From Candidatus Methylomicrobium oryzae (lineage in GTDB: Bacteria > Pseudomonadota > Gammaproteobacteria > Methylococcales > Methylomonadaceae), in NCBI RefSeq assembly GCF_016745425.1, contig NZ_JAERVK010000022.1, positions 1 through 64,000 of the forward strand: DNA of 64,000 bases, given 5' to 3'. The first letter of the stretch is position 1, and each line of letters begins with the position of its first letter. Both the position numbers and the translations under genes were made by a program. The notes under the pieces were generated by a model. The model was given only the letters and a program-made list of their open reading frames with translations, did no database searches and was not told the origin of the DNA. Below are positions 40,919 to 51,700 of the stretch, one piece after another.

Positions 40919-41953
40919 TCAAATCGCGTTCTTGCGCCTGCCTGGCTCATATACCGAGTAGAACCAAATCTTCCTATCGACATGGCGAACCCGCTCCATT
41001 GAGTTGCCAGGGATCGAATCTGCTGCGAAGATGGTCTGACGCCGCAAAATCACCATTACTTCTGATGGCGCACGCGCATGCCATTTGACAATAGCTGACA
41101 GCCCAAGATAGTCATACACAGCCCAAGAGCCATCGTCGAAATTTCTAATCGTTGCTCCTCTCTTGAGAACTTGCCAAGATTTCACTGTCGTAATGATACG
41201 GGCGGCGGCTGGTAAAAGCTCGAAGCTGGCCTGTATGCGCGAGATCGGTCTCCCAACACGGGTCATGTGTGCCCAGCCAGTGCGATTCACAATGATGTCC
41301 CCAATGTCTGGATTAGTGGTGCCAACTAATTTCCATTGTTTATAGAAGTCGATTGCTGCTGCCTTTAAGCCCTTCGACATTTGATCTAGCTTGCCGGGAA
41401 GTTGGCTTGATACGGACATGTCAACCGTATTAAGGCCTAGTCGGCGATGTTGTCCGCTCGCCAACCTCGAGAACGGGCGCCTACATTCAATTCCCGGTTG
41501 GAAACGGTTCTTGAGCGGAACGATGATATTGCCATTGGTCGAATATGTCGCAGGCAACTTCAGATCCGCCCACCAGGCCCTACTTGGCGACCTGCCTATA
41601 GGTTCTTCTTGTACATAGATAAGCGCAACCGGAAGCGGTGATTTCATCCAGAAATCCTTCTTGACGTCCAGATTAGAAACTGAAATTTCGAGTTGGTTAT
41701 TCGTCCGGTTCACGATGTAGCTAGCACCGCTCTTCACTTGTACGTGAATCAGTCCGCCAGTAAAAAGATGTTTCCAAGATCGGCGATCAGTCGGTTTGCT
41801 ATTGTTAACCTCCATGGTTCTGATATAAACAAGACCATCCAGTCCATCGTCGTCCGTTTGCTTAATCTCGTTCCAGGACCAAGCCCAAGCTCGGCAAACA
41901 GTTTCAACATAGGCAGTACTCGCGGCCGAAATGCGGTTAGATTCAGAAGTCAA
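40919..41953 (-). CDS. DUF4365-like protein, possible nuclease
   Basis: 344 residues. The N-terminal DDDGLDGLVYIRTMEV and GLIHVQVKSGASYI resemble DUF4365, whose D...QxK arrangement recalls PD-(D/E)xK nucleases. The remaining 200 residues have basic stretches (LLPAAARIITTVKSWQVLKR) and no recognised domain. It stands alone and faces left between the YhcG-type gene and a HEPN-like gene. DUF4365 proteins are frequent in defence islands. Function is inferred from position only. Confidence 0.6.
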   Translation of the reverse strand: MTSESNRISAASTAYVETVCRAWAWSWNEIKQTDDDGLDGLVYIRTMEVNNSKPTDRRSWKHLFTGGLIHVQVKSGASYIVNRTNNQLEISVSNLDVKKDFWMKSPLPVALIYVQEEPIGRSPSRAWWADLKLPATYSTNGNIIVPLKNRFQPGIECRRPFSRLASGQHRRLGLNTVDMSVSSQLPGKLDQMSKGLKAAAIDFYKQWKLVGTTNPDIGDIIVNRTGWAHMTRVGRPISRIQASFELLPAAARIITTVKSWQVLKRGATIRNFDDGSWAVYDYLGLSAIVKWHARAPSEVMVILRRQTIFAADSIPGNSMERVRHVDRKIWFYSVYEPGRRKNAI

Positions 41954-42275
41954 TTTATTTCCCTTTGTATACTAGACAAATGATTTCCTCAGGACTTGCC
42001 TATTCTGTCGGCATCTTCCCTCGTTGGTCTAGTATCCACTCAACAGACATCATATTTCAATTCGTTGTCATTTTTTAGAGTTGGTATCTGGTTCCAACGG
42101 TTACAGTGACCGCCTTTAGAGCATGAAAAACTGACTGGTTTATATAATTTTGGACGGCAGCTTTGAGCAAGAACATGCAAAGAATTGACTATTATCCTAA
42201 AAATCAGGATTTTTCGGACTCAGAAGAGCATTGGTACAATATACGGAATTTATGTAATCAGTTTAGTACCTATCA
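41954..42275. other. intergenic region, divergent promoters likely
   Basis: The 40919 gene starts leftward and the 42276 gene rightward. TTTTTCGGAC occurs at 42210-42219 and again at 42871-42880 behind the rightward gene. A 50-codon frame (42176-42328, MQRIDYYPKNQDFSDSEEHW) overlaps the next gene and is not clearly real. Confidence 0.4.
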
Positions 42276-42842
42276 ATGTCAACCAACTATCCATCCGATA
42301 ACCGCACAAAAGAACGTTTCGATTTAGCGGGCAATGCCCCAAGTGCGTGGCTCATGACAGCTGATTTCCTGCTGGCGGGTGCCCGTGTACTGATTCGTGA
42401 GTTTCAATCACCGAATATGGATCTTCCGATTGGTTCCTTGATACCAATAGAGGAGAAGCTGCTTCCTTCTGCATTTCTTCTTTATGGTTTTGCCCTTGAA
42501 AATCTTATGAAAGCCTTATTGCTTAAAAAAAGTGATAGGAAGTTCGCTATCGATGGAAAATTAAAACTAGAAAATATAGATAGACATGATCTATCTCTTC
42601 TCGCACAACAAGCGGATTTCTATGTAAGCGAGGAAGAAAAACTTGTGCTATCAAGCTTATCTACAAAATTAGTCTCGTCAGCGAGATATCCTGTTGGAAA
42701 AAATTGGGAAAAGCACAGATTGAGACAGTATCCGAATGGCGGATTCGGCAGCCAGACTTCTTTCAACTCCGGCGACATACCTATGATTGAAGCCATGGTA
42801 AAAAGGTTGATAGAAGAACTCGGCTACGACGACTTAATTTAA
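42276..42842 (+). CDS. HEPN-like hypothetical protein
   Basis: 188 residues, helical. The stretch FLLYGFALENLMKALLLKKS and the later DRHDLSLLAQQADFYVSEEE have the spacing of HEPN-fold proteins, but the canonical Rx4-6H catalytic motif was not found with confidence. No start-codon alternative. Repeats of TTTTTCGGAC flank it. It may be a toxin-like or accessory defence gene. Confidence 0.5.
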   Translation: MSTNYPSDNRTKERFDLAGNAPSAWLMTADFLLAGARVLIREFQSPNMDLPIGSLIPIEEKLLPSAFLLYGFALENLMKALLLKKSDRKFAIDGKLKLENIDRHDLSLLAQQADFYVSEEEKLVLSSLSTKLVSSARYPVGKNWEKHRLRQYPNGGFGSQTSFNSGDIPMIEAMVKRLIEELGYDDLI

Positions 42843-42872
42843 TTACTGGATTTGTCTGGAAAATCTTAAATT

Positions 42873-42935
42873 TTTCGGACAATGGTTTCCCGTCATAAAA
42901 TCAAAGGATTGCATGTCCGATAAATCTGTCCGAAA
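42873..42935. promoter_or_regulatory. inverted repeat, possible operator
   Basis: TTTCGGACA (42873-42881) and TGTCCGAAA (42927-42935) are perfect complements; an extra TGTCCGA lies at 42914-42920. They sit between the HEPN-like gene and the WGR remnant. Confidence 0.4.
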
Positions 42936-42957
42936 GAGTAATTAAGGAATCTGAGCC

Positions 42958-43050
42958 ATGCTGACACCGCTCGCTGCCTCGAAGCTCGAAATCCCGCTCG
43001 CAATATTTATCCCCCTAATTCGCTGGCCTAAAGGTAGACTATACGGTTAC
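42958..43050 (+). pseudogene. remnant of a WGR gene start
   Basis: ATGCTGACACCGCTCGCTGC parallels the start of the WGR gene at 39245 (ATGATTACACCGGTTGCCTA), and CTCGAAGCTCGA occurs in both. After about 15 codons the frame is lost. It marks an old duplication of the WGR/YhcG segment, deleted apart from its head. Confidence 0.6.
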
Positions 43051-43076
43051 ATGGGAATTTAGAGGACCAGAATTTA

Positions 43077-43283
43077 GTGAACAAAGCGATCAAAGAAGAC
43101 CTTGAGCGGCACGTAGAGCAGATTGAAAAAATTGCCGAAGGCATCGCGGCGGCAGATCGTGGCGAAGTGCTTGCCCATGATGACGTCATGAGCGAAATGG
43201 AAAGCCTGATCGCGAAAAAACTTGAAGAAACCGATGAAAATTGCCTGGACCAAGCCAAACGCCCAATTATACAAAAAGATTAA
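43077..43283 (+). CDS. possible antitoxin-like protein
   Basis: 68 residues from a GTG at 43077. The second half (EGIAAADRGEVLAHDDVMSE, MESLIAKK) resembles the C-terminus of RelB/ParD/Phd-type antitoxins (G.VV.H.EVM..L..LI). No toxin gene is next to it; hsdM follows by 85 bp. It may be an orphan antitoxin or a remnant. Ribosome binding site is weak. Confidence 0.45.
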   Translation: MNKAIKEDLERHVEQIEKIAEGIAAADRGEVLAHDDVMSEMESLIAKKLEETDENCLDQAKRPIIQKD

Positions 43284-43368
43284 ATTCCCCATCTGAATAA
43301 CCAAACCACGATCCAAACCGGCTAGGCACTTCATTGAAGTGATACAGCGGCAGTAATTAAATAACAAC

Positions 43369-45768
43369 ATGGCCATCAAAAAATCCGAACTTTACTCTTC
43401 CCTTTGGTCGAGCTGCGACGAACTGCGCGGCGGCATGGATGCCAGCCAATACAAGGACTACGTCCTCGTGCTGCTGTTCATCAAATATGTCAGCGACAAA
43501 TACGCCGGTCAGCCTTTTGCACCGATCACCATTCCGGAAGGTGCCAGCTTCAAGGACTTGGTCGCGCTCAAAGGCAAACCCGACATCGGCGACCAGATCA
43601 ATAAGAAGATCATCGCGCCGTTGGCTAACGCCAATAAGCTGTCCGATATGCCGGATTTCAACGATGCTTCCAAGCTCGGCAGCGGCAAGGAGATGGTGGA
43701 CCGGTTGACCAACCTGATCGCCATTTTCGAGAACAAGGCGTTGGATTTCTCGAAGAACCGCGCCGAAGGCGACGACATTCTCGGCGATGCTTATGAATAC
43801 CTGATGCAGCACTTCGCGGTGGACAGTGGAAAGAGCAAGGGGCAATTCTATACGCCTGCCGAAGTCAGCCGGGTGATCGCGCAGATCGTCAGCATCCGCG
43901 ACGCCAAGACCAGCGCCGCCACCACCGTTTACGATCCGACCTGCGGATCCGGCTCACTATTGCTGAAGGTGGGCGACGAGGCCAAAACCGCCGTCACGCT
44001 CTATGGGCAAGAAAAAGACGCCGCCACCAGCGGACTGGCGCGGATGAACATGATTCTGCATAATAACCCGACCGCGCTGATCATGCAGGGCAACACTCTG
44101 ACCGATCCCAAGTTCAAGGAGGGCGACAGCCTCAAGACTTTCGATTTCGTCGTCGCCAATCCGCCCTTTTCCGACAAGCGGTGGAGCACTGGCCTCGATC
44201 CGCTTCACGATCCATACCAGCGCTTCCAGTCCTTCGGCGCGCCGCCTGCAAAACAGGGCGATTACGCCTATCTGCTGCACATCGTCCGCTCGCTCAAGAG
44301 CGCGGGTAAAGGCGCTTGCATCCTACCACACGGCGTATTGTTTCGAGGCGGCGCCGAGGCCGAAATCCGCCGTAATCTGGTGCGCAAGGGGTACATCAAG
44401 GGCATCATCGGCTTGCCGGCGAACCTGTTTTTCGGCACCGGCATTCCAGCCTGCATTATCGTGATCGACAAGGAAGACGCCCAAGCGCGCAAAGGCCTCT
44501 TCATGATCGACGCCAGTGGCGGCTTCATGAAGGACGGCCCCAAGAATCGCCTGCGCGCCCAGGACATCCACAAAATCGTCGATGTATTCACCAAAATGCT
44601 CGACATCCCGAAATATGCACGCCTGGTCTCGGTCGACGAGATCGAAAAGAACGAGTTTAACCTGAACCTGCCGCGCTACATCGACAGCAGCGAAGCCGAG
44701 GACTTGCAGGACATTGCCGGTCACCTGCAAGGCGGTATCCCGAGCCGGGATATTGACGCGTTGGAACGCTATTGGGCGGTATGCCCAGAGCTCAAGCAAA
44801 CGCTCTTTGCGCCTAACCGCCCCGGCTATTTCAACCTGGCCGTAGACAAGGCCGCGATCAAAACGACCATCTACAAGCATCCCGAATTCGCTGCGTTCAT
44901 CACGAACATGAATGCCCATTTCAATGCCTGGCGGGAAAAAAGCGCCGCGATCTTCAAGACATTGCAAGCCGGTTTCCATCCCAAGGAAATCATCGCCCAG
45001 CTGTCCGAGGACTTGCTCGCCCATTACGCGGACAAGCCGCTGATCGCCGCTTACGATATCTACCAGCACCTGATGGATTATTGGGCCGAGACGATGCAGG
45101 ACGATTGCTACCTGATCGCCGTCGACGGCTGGAAAGCCGAAACTTACCGCATCATCGAAACCGATAAGAAAGGCAAGACGAAAGACAAAGGGTGGACGTG
45201 TGATCTGATACCGAAAACGTTGATCGTCGGCCGTTATTTCCCCAAAGAGCAGCAAGCCATTGACCAACTCGCCGCCGACCTGGAAAGTGTAAACGCTCGC
45301 TTGACCGAATTGGAAGAGGAGCACGGCGGTGAAGAGGCCGCGTTTTCAGGCTTCGACAAGATCAATAAGGCAAGCATCAACGAGCGGCTGAAAGAAATCG
45401 GCAACGATTCGGATGCTACCGAGGAAACCGCAGTGTTGAACGAATGGCTCAAGCTTTCCAACGAAGAGGCCGCGCTCAAGAAAAAACTTAAGGAGGCCGA
45501 GGCCGTGCTGGATGCGAAAGCTTATACCCACTATCCCAAGCTTACCGAGGACGAAATCAAAACGCTGGTGGTCGATGACAAATGGTTGGCTGCGCTCGAT
45601 GTTGCCACCCATGGCGAAATGGACCGCGTGAGTCAACAACTCACCCGACGGGTAAAGGAATTGGCCGAACGATATGAAATCCCGATGTCTCAACTGACGG
45701 AGCGCGTGAGCGAATTGGAGGCGAAGGTAAACCGTCACCTGGAAAAGATGGGGTTCGCATGGACCTGA
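43369..45768 (+). CDS. hsdM: type I restriction-modification methyltransferase HsdM
   Basis: 799 residues, longer than the common 500. The N6-adenine methyltransferase core is clear: motif I DPTCGSG (189-195), motif IV NPPF (264-267), and the helical N-terminal domain LWSSCDELRGGMDASQYKDY. The last 250 residues are a coiled coil (LAADLESVNARLTELEEEHG). It overlaps hsdS by ten bases. HsdM2S protects host DNA by methylation; with HsdR it forms the restriction complex. Confidence 0.93.
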   Translation: MAIKKSELYSSLWSSCDELRGGMDASQYKDYVLVLLFIKYVSDKYAGQPFAPITIPEGASFKDLVALKGKPDIGDQINKKIIAPLANANKLSDMPDFNDASKLGSGKEMVDRLTNLIAIFENKALDFSKNRAEGDDILGDAYEYLMQHFAVDSGKSKGQFYTPAEVSRVIAQIVSIRDAKTSAATTVYDPTCGSGSLLLKVGDEAKTAVTLYGQEKDAATSGLARMNMILHNNPTALIMQGNTLTDPKFKEGDSLKTFDFVVANPPFSDKRWSTGLDPLHDPYQRFQSFGAPPAKQGDYAYLLHIVRSLKSAGKGACILPHGVLFRGGAEAEIRRNLVRKGYIKGIIGLPANLFFGTGIPACIIVIDKEDAQARKGLFMIDASGGFMKDGPKNRLRAQDIHKIVDVFTKMLDIPKYARLVSVDEIEKNEFNLNLPRYIDSSEAEDLQDIAGHLQGGIPSRDIDALERYWAVCPELKQTLFAPNRPGYFNLAVDKAAIKTTIYKHPEFAAFITNMNAHFNAWREKSAAIFKTLQAGFHPKEIIAQLSEDLLAHYADKPLIAAYDIYQHLMDYWAETMQDDCYLIAVDGWKAETYRIIETDKKGKTKDKGWTCDLIPKTLIVGRYFPKEQQAIDQLAADLESVNARLTELEEEHGGEEAAFSGFDKINKASINERLKEIGNDSDATEETAVLNEWLKLSNEEAALKKKLKEAEAVLDAKAYTHYPKLTEDEIKTLVVDDKWLAALDVATHGEMDRVSQQLTRRVKELAERYEIPMSQLTERVSELEAKVNRHLEKMGFAWT

Positions 45769-47006
45769 AACCGGGATACAAACACACTGAAATAGGCGTG
45801 ATTCCCGAGGAGTGGGTGGTGAAATCTACGAATCAGATTGGTACGCCAGTTAGAGGTGGATCACCCCGGCCAGCTGGTGACCCACGATATTTCAATGGCT
45901 CATATATTCCTTGGCTCACTGTCGCCGCATTGACAAATATTCCAGCATCTCGGCTTATAGTCTTGGAAACGACGACTTCCTTAACAGAAGAAGGCTCTCT
46001 GCACAGTAGAACACTGACGCCTGGAACTTTGATTATCGCAAACAGCGGTGCAACCCTGGGAGTTGCGAAAATACTCGGCATCAAGTGCTGTGCGAACGAC
46101 GGAATCGCTGCAATCCTTAATCTCAGCAATAATGTCAGTCCTTTTTATCTCGCACACTTTATCAATACTAAGACAAACTACCTTCGTGAAGTTGTCGCGA
46201 CTGGCAACGGGCAGCCGAATCTAAACACCGAGTTGATAGGCAACTTTAAGATCCCCATCCCTTCCACCAAAGCTGAACAAGAAGCCATTGCTGAGGCGTT
46301 GGGTGATGCGGATGCCCTGATTGAATCCCTGGAGCAGCTTATCGCCAAAAAGCACCAGATCAAACAAGGCGCGATGCAGGAATTGCTCACCGGCAAAAGG
46401 CGTCTGCCGGGGTTTAGTGAAAAGTGGAGCGTTAAAAGGTTTGACCAACTTGCAAACATCCAACGTGGCGCATCACCTCGACCCATCGATAACCCAATCT
46501 GGTTTGACGAAAATTCTTCAGTTGGCTGGGTGCGAATCTCAGATATCACAAAATCTGGTATATATCTGCGCGAAACAACGCAGCGCTTATCGGTTCTGGG
46601 AATTCAGCATAGTCGGCCAGTCAGCCGTGACAGTTTGATCATGAGCATTTGCGCAACTGTAGGAAGGCCAATCATTACTGAGATCGATGTTTGTATCCAT
46701 GACGGGTTCGTGGTTTTTAATAACCTCCGTTGCAACAAGTACTTCCTTTATTACATACTGAGCTCTATTGAAGATGATTGGTCGCGACATGGTCAAACTG
46801 GTTCTCAAATGAATCTAAATACAGGATTGATCAATCGTACTGAAGTTCCTATGCCTCCAACGGTCAAGGAACAGACCGCTATCGCCGAAATCCTCAGCGA
46901 TATGGACGCAGAAATTGATGTACTGGAAACCAAGCTCACTAAAGCCCGCCAAATCAAGCAAGGCATGATGCAGGAACTCCTTACCGGTCGGATTCGGCTG
47001 GTATGA
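45759..47006 (+). CDS. hsdS: type I restriction-modification specificity subunit HsdS
   Basis: 415 residues, starting MDLKPGYKHTEIGVIPEEW. Two target-recognition domains are separated by conserved helices: the first ends IPIPSTKAEQEAIAEALGDA with DALIESLEQLIAKKHQIKQG, and the second ends VPMPPTVKEQTAIAEILSDM with a parallel helix. Both halves are present, so it should read a bipartite target. The target sequence cannot be inferred. Its 3' end overlaps the DUF429 gene by four bases. Confidence 0.92.
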   Translation: MDLKPGYKHTEIGVIPEEWVVKSTNQIGTPVRGGSPRPAGDPRYFNGSYIPWLTVAALTNIPASRLIVLETTTSLTEEGSLHSRTLTPGTLIIANSGATLGVAKILGIKCCANDGIAAILNLSNNVSPFYLAHFINTKTNYLREVVATGNGQPNLNTELIGNFKIPIPSTKAEQEAIAEALGDADALIESLEQLIAKKHQIKQGAMQELLTGKRRLPGFSEKWSVKRFDQLANIQRGASPRPIDNPIWFDENSSVGWVRISDITKSGIYLRETTQRLSVLGIQHSRPVSRDSLIMSICATVGRPIITEIDVCIHDGFVVFNNLRCNKYFLYYILSSIEDDWSRHGQTGSQMNLNTGLINRTEVPMPPTVKEQTAIAEILSDMDAEIDVLETKLTKARQIKQGMMQELLTGRIRLV

Positions 47007-47799
47007 GCGCTGCAGAACAAACGGCACAATACTTTATCGGTTGGGATGTCGGCGGCTGGAACTGCGACAAAAACCGAGAAAGCCGCGATGCTTTGGTGAT
47101 TCTCGATACCGAACGGAACCTGGTCGGTACGCCGTGGCGTGGCAATTTGCGCAAATCGATCAATGAGGCGACGACTGCTCGGGAGTGGTTACGGAGGCTT
47201 TTCGGTTATTGCCGGGTGGATTTTCCCGAGCACAACCTGCAGGCGATCCTCGCGATCGATACGCCGCTGGGTTTCTCCGAGGCGTTTAGCCGATTGATCA
47301 CCTGCAGGGAATACGCCGAAGCCGTGGAGCAGTCCAACACGAACGCTTACCTGTTCCGCGCAACCGAGCGCTTTCTATTCGATCACGGCCTAAATCCGCT
47401 CTCCCCGGTCAAGGACATGATCGGCAGCCAGGCGACGAAAGGCGTGCACGTGCTCGCCAAGTTCGCGCCCCAGGTAACTAGGTGCGGGGTATGGTCGGAC
47501 AGCGACTGCCTGACCGCGATTGAAGCCTATCCATCGGCGTGTAAGACCTCCGCTTTCATACAACATTTATTACGCCCGTATGTGAAGGATGAACGCGCGG
47601 ATCCCACCGAGCGGATCTGGATTGAATCGCTCGATCATCCGGACAAACGCGATGCCCTGATCTTGCCTTGATCGCCCATGCGTTTGCCTTTTCTCCGCCC
47701 GCATTGGCGGCACCCCTCGCTTCGATCCAGCCAGCGGAAGGCTGGATTTGGATACCTAAGGATGCTTTACAAATGGACAAGGCCGTTGAGGCGGAATAA
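47003..47799 (+). pseudogene. DUF429-like gene with a frameshift near its end
   Basis: Coding for a DUF429-type RNase H-fold protein (FIGWDVGGWNCDKNRESRDA; LAIDTPLGFSEAF; KDMIGSQATKGVHVLAKFAP). The frame stops at 47671 after HPDKRDALILP. In the next frame the protein-like text continues ALIAHAFAFSPPALAAPLAS, ending at 47799. The normal reading is DALI.ALIAHAFA, so about one base is missing near 47660. The main part (222 residues) is intact. Sequencing error or true frameshift cannot be told apart here. Confidence 0.65.
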
Positions 47800-48010
47800 T
47801 TAACGACCTCTTGCGGCAGAAGCTTTTCGGTATCAACAAAGCGCTTTTTCAAGATCATGCCAGGACGCTTTCGAGAGCATTTTTAGGCAGAATCTCTTGA
47901 GTTTATTGAAAATCGTTGAAAAATGGCGATAGAATCGAGAGGTTTTAGTCATACCTTCAAAGAAAATTGATACTATCATTCCTCCACTTTGCCTTTTTCC
48001 GTTTCCCACG

Positions 48011-48271
48011 ATGAACATATCCTTTTCCGTCAATGACGACATTTTGCTGTCGCTGAAAGAAACCACCGAAGAATTTACCCAGGACGTCCGTTTTTTGTCG
48101 GCGTTGATGTGGTATCGCAAAAACCGCTTATCGCTCGGGAAAGCCGCGGAATTGGCGGGCTACAGCAAACTGGACTTCATCGAACGGATGAAATTGGAAA
48201 ACGAGCCGATCTTCGATTACAGCGCAACAGAAATCGCCGAGATTTTTACGGATGCCGATAAATTGCCATGA
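48011..48271 (+). CDS. UPF0175-family antitoxin
   Basis: 86 residues. KNRLSLGKAAELAGYSKLDF is the UPF0175 helix-turn-helix and the front half is helical. UPF0175 proteins are regularly paired with DUF3368 PIN toxins as a type II module. It overlaps the toxin gene by four bases. A palindrome-like TTGAAAATCGTTGAAAA upstream may be an operator. Confidence 0.85.
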   Translation: MNISFSVNDDILLSLKETTEEFTQDVRFLSALMWYRKNRLSLGKAAELAGYSKLDFIERMKLENEPIFDYSATEIAEIFTDADKLP

Positions 48272-48744
48272 TCATCGTCGCGAACACCACGCCGATTATC
48301 TCGTTGGCCTCGATCGGACGGTTGGACATCCTCGAAAAGCTGTTCGGCAGCGTGATGATTCCGGAGGCGGTCTACCAGGAAATCAAGGCCAAGCCCGGTT
48401 ACGGCTATGAGCAAGTTGACGCCTCGTTTATTGAGGTCCGCGCGATTCAGGGACTGTTGTACAAGGATTTCTTACTGACCCAGCTGGATTCGGGAGAAGC
48501 CGAAACGATCATTTTGGCAAAAGAGCTCAACGCCGATTTTGTCATTATCGACGAAAACTTAGGGTACCGGATTGCCAATAACGCCGGGCTGACGGCCATT
48601 CGGACGCTATCGCTGTTACTGAAGGCGAAGGAAAAAGGCCATATTGAGCAAGTCAAGCCCTTGCTGGACGAGATGATCACCAAAGGGCGGTGGTATTCCT
48701 CTACCGTATACCGGGCATTTTTGGAAAAAGCAGGCGAGCTATGA
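48268..48744 (+). CDS. DUF3368-family PIN toxin
   Basis: 158 residues with MIIVANTTPIISLASIGRLD at the start and SGEAETIILAKELNADFVII, then DENLGYRIANN. It has the DUF3368 form of the PIN fold; the usual first aspartate is an asparagine (VANTTP), as in most of the family. D in VIIDE and E in SGEAE are expected active-site acids. Its stop overlaps the hsdR start (ATGA), so restriction and toxin genes are coupled. Confidence 0.85.
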   Translation: MIIVANTTPIISLASIGRLDILEKLFGSVMIPEAVYQEIKAKPGYGYEQVDASFIEVRAIQGLLYKDFLLTQLDSGEAETIILAKELNADFVIIDENLGYRIANNAGLTAIRTLSLLLKAKEKGHIEQVKPLLDEMITKGRWYSSTVYRAFLEKAGEL

Positions 48745-51700
48745 CCGCCATCGGCAAACCCGAACGCGCGACGCAGAATCGCGTGATTGCCTTGTTTCAA
48801 GAGGAACTCGATTACCGCTACCTCGGCGATTGGACCGATCGCAATGGCAACAGTAACATTGAGGAAGGTTTGCTTTCCGCCTACCTGGACAGAAGCGGCT
48901 ACAGCTCGGCAGAGATCGGCAGCGCGCTGCACAAGCTGCGTACTGAGGCCGACAATCACAGCCGTAACCTGTACCACAATAATCAAGCCGTTTACAAACT
49001 GCTCCGTTACGGGGTCCAAATCAAAACCGAAGCGGGTAAGGCCACTGAAACCGTCCACCTGATCAATTGGCAAGCCCCGGACAAAAACGACTTCGCGATT
49101 GCCGAAGAAGTCACGCTCAAGGGCAATCACGAACGACGCCCTGATCTGGTCCTGTACGTGAACGGCATCGCGATCGGCGTACTGGAACTCAAAAATAGCC
49201 GCGTGTCGATCGGCGACGGCATCCGGCAAAACCTCTCCAACCAGCAGCCGGAATTCAATGCGGGGTTTTTCAGCACGGTGCAGTTCGTTTTCGCCGGCAA
49301 CGATTCGGAAGGCTTGCAATACGGCACCATCGGCACCTCGGAGAAATATTTCCTGAAGTGGAAAGAGGACGAAGAGGACAACAGCCGCTACAAGTTGGAT
49401 AAATATCTGCTCAAGCTTTGCGAGAAGCGCCGCTTGATCGAATTGATGCACGATTTTGTGCTGTTCGACGGCGGCGTCAAGAAGCTGCCGCGCGTGCATC
49501 AGTATTTCGGCATCAAGGCGGCGCAGGACTCTGTGCGCCGGCGGCAAGGCGGCATCATCTGGCATACCCAAGGCAGCGGCAAGAGCATCGTAATGGTGTT
49601 GCTGGCCAAGTGGATCCTGGAAAATAACCCGCATGCCCGGGTCGCGCTCATTACCGACCGCGACGAACTGGATAAACAAATCGAGCGCGTCTTCAACGAG
49701 GCAGGGGAGACGATCCAGCGCACCCAGAGCGGCCGCGACTTGATGAGTCAGCTCGGCCAGGCGACGCCGCGGCTTTTGTGCTCGCTGGTTCACAAATTTG
49801 GTCGCAAAGATGTGGACGATTTCGATGCGTTTATCCAGGAACTGGAAGCGCAGCCCAGTCCGGCAGTCGGCGAGGTTTTTGTGTTCGTGGACGAATGCCA
49901 TCGCACGCAAAGCGGCAAGCTGCATCGGGTGATGAAGGCGATGCTGCCGAATGCGGTATTTATCGGTTTCACTGGGACGCCGTTGTTGAAGAAGGACAAG
50001 GCGACCAGCCTGGAAGTCTTCGGCAGCCACAGCTACATCCATACCTATAAATTCGGCGAAGCGGTTGAGGATGGCGTGGTGCTGGATCTGGTTTACGAGG
50101 CGCGCGATATCGATCAAAAACTCGGCTCGGTGGACAAGATCGATGCCTGGTTCGAAGCGAAGACCAAAGGTTTGAACGACTGGCAGAAGGACGAGCTGAA
50201 AAAACAATGGGGCACGATGCAGAAGGTGCTCAGTTCGCGCTCGCGCATGGAGCGGGTAGTGGAAGACATCATCTTCGATTTCAGCGTCAAACCGCGCCTA
50301 TCCAGCGCACGCGGCAACGCAATTCTAGTTGCCTCCAGCATCTATGAGGCGTGCAAATATTTAACGCTCTTTCAGAAAACGCCGTTCAAAGGCAAGTGCG
50401 CCTTAATCACGTCCTACAATCCGCAAGCCCAGGATGTGACCAAGGAAGAAACCGGCGCGAATACCGACACCGACAAGCAGTTCATCTACAACACTTATAC
50501 CGACCTGCTGAAAGACATCACCGCGAAAGCGGGGATGACGAAAACCGAGACTTATGAGGAACAGGCGAAAGGGTTGTTCACGAAGGAGCCGGCCAACATG
50601 AAGCTGCTGGTTGTGGTGGATAAGCTGCTGACCGGATTCGATGCGCCGCCCTGCACCTACCTTTATATCGATAAATCGATGCAGGATCACGGGCTGTTCC
50701 AGGCTATCTGCCGCACCAATCGGCTGGACGGCGAGGACAAGGATTTCGGTTACATCGTCGACTATAAGGATTTATTCAAAAAAGTCGAAAACGCGATTTC
50801 GGTGTACACCGCGGAACTGGACCGCAGTGCCGGCGGCGCCGATCCGGATGTGTTGTTGCACGACCGTTTGCAAAAGGGCAGGGAACGACTCGACCAGGCA
50901 TTGGAAGCCATCGTGCTGCTGTGTGAGCCGGTAGCGCCGCCGAAAGGCGAGTTGGAACATATCCATTACTTTTGCGGCAATACTGAAATGCCTTCCGACC
51001 TGGAAGAGCGGGAACCGCAACGCACCGCGCTCTATAAGGCCACGGCGGCCCTGGTGCGCGCCTACGCGACGATCGCCGATGAGATGGAGCCTGCCGGTTA
51101 CAGTCACACCGATAGTGCCCGCATTAAGCAGAGGCTCGAACATTATTTAGTCATCCGCGAAATCATCCGCAAGGCCAGCGGCGAAACCCTCGATTTGAAA
51201 GCCTACGAAGCCGACATGCGGCATCTGATCGATACCTATATCCAGGCCGACGAACCGCGCAAGATTTCGCCGTTCGACGACCTGCCATTGCTGGAATTGA
51301 TCGTCAAAACCGGCATTGCGGATGCCATCAATCAGCAATTGGGCGGGCTCAAGGGCAATAAGAACGCCATCGCCGAGAGCATCGAGAACAACGTCCGCCG
51401 CAAGATCATCAAGGAGCATCTGAACGACCCGGCGTTTTTCGAAAAGATGTCGGCGCTGCTCGACGAAATCATCGCGGCGCGCAAAGCCAAAGCGATCGAG
51501 TATGAAGAGTACTTGAAGCGGATTGCCGAAGTCGCGAAAAAAGTTGAGGCGGGCAAAGGCGAGGATACCCCTGAGCAACTGGATACCCCGGGGAAACGCG
51601 CGCTGTACAATAACCTGGACCAAAATGAGGCGTTAACCCTGAAAATTGACGAGACCATCAAACAGGTCCGTCCCGATGGTTGGCGCGGCGTTCAGGCGCG

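Noticed and set aside
44323-45324. 333-codon minus-strand frame
   Set aside because: Antisense to hsdM. No recognisable protein text.
48447-50207. 586-codon frame on the minus strand
   Set aside because: Antisense to hsdR and the PIN toxin, both of which have clear motifs. It is a shadow of their codon pattern.
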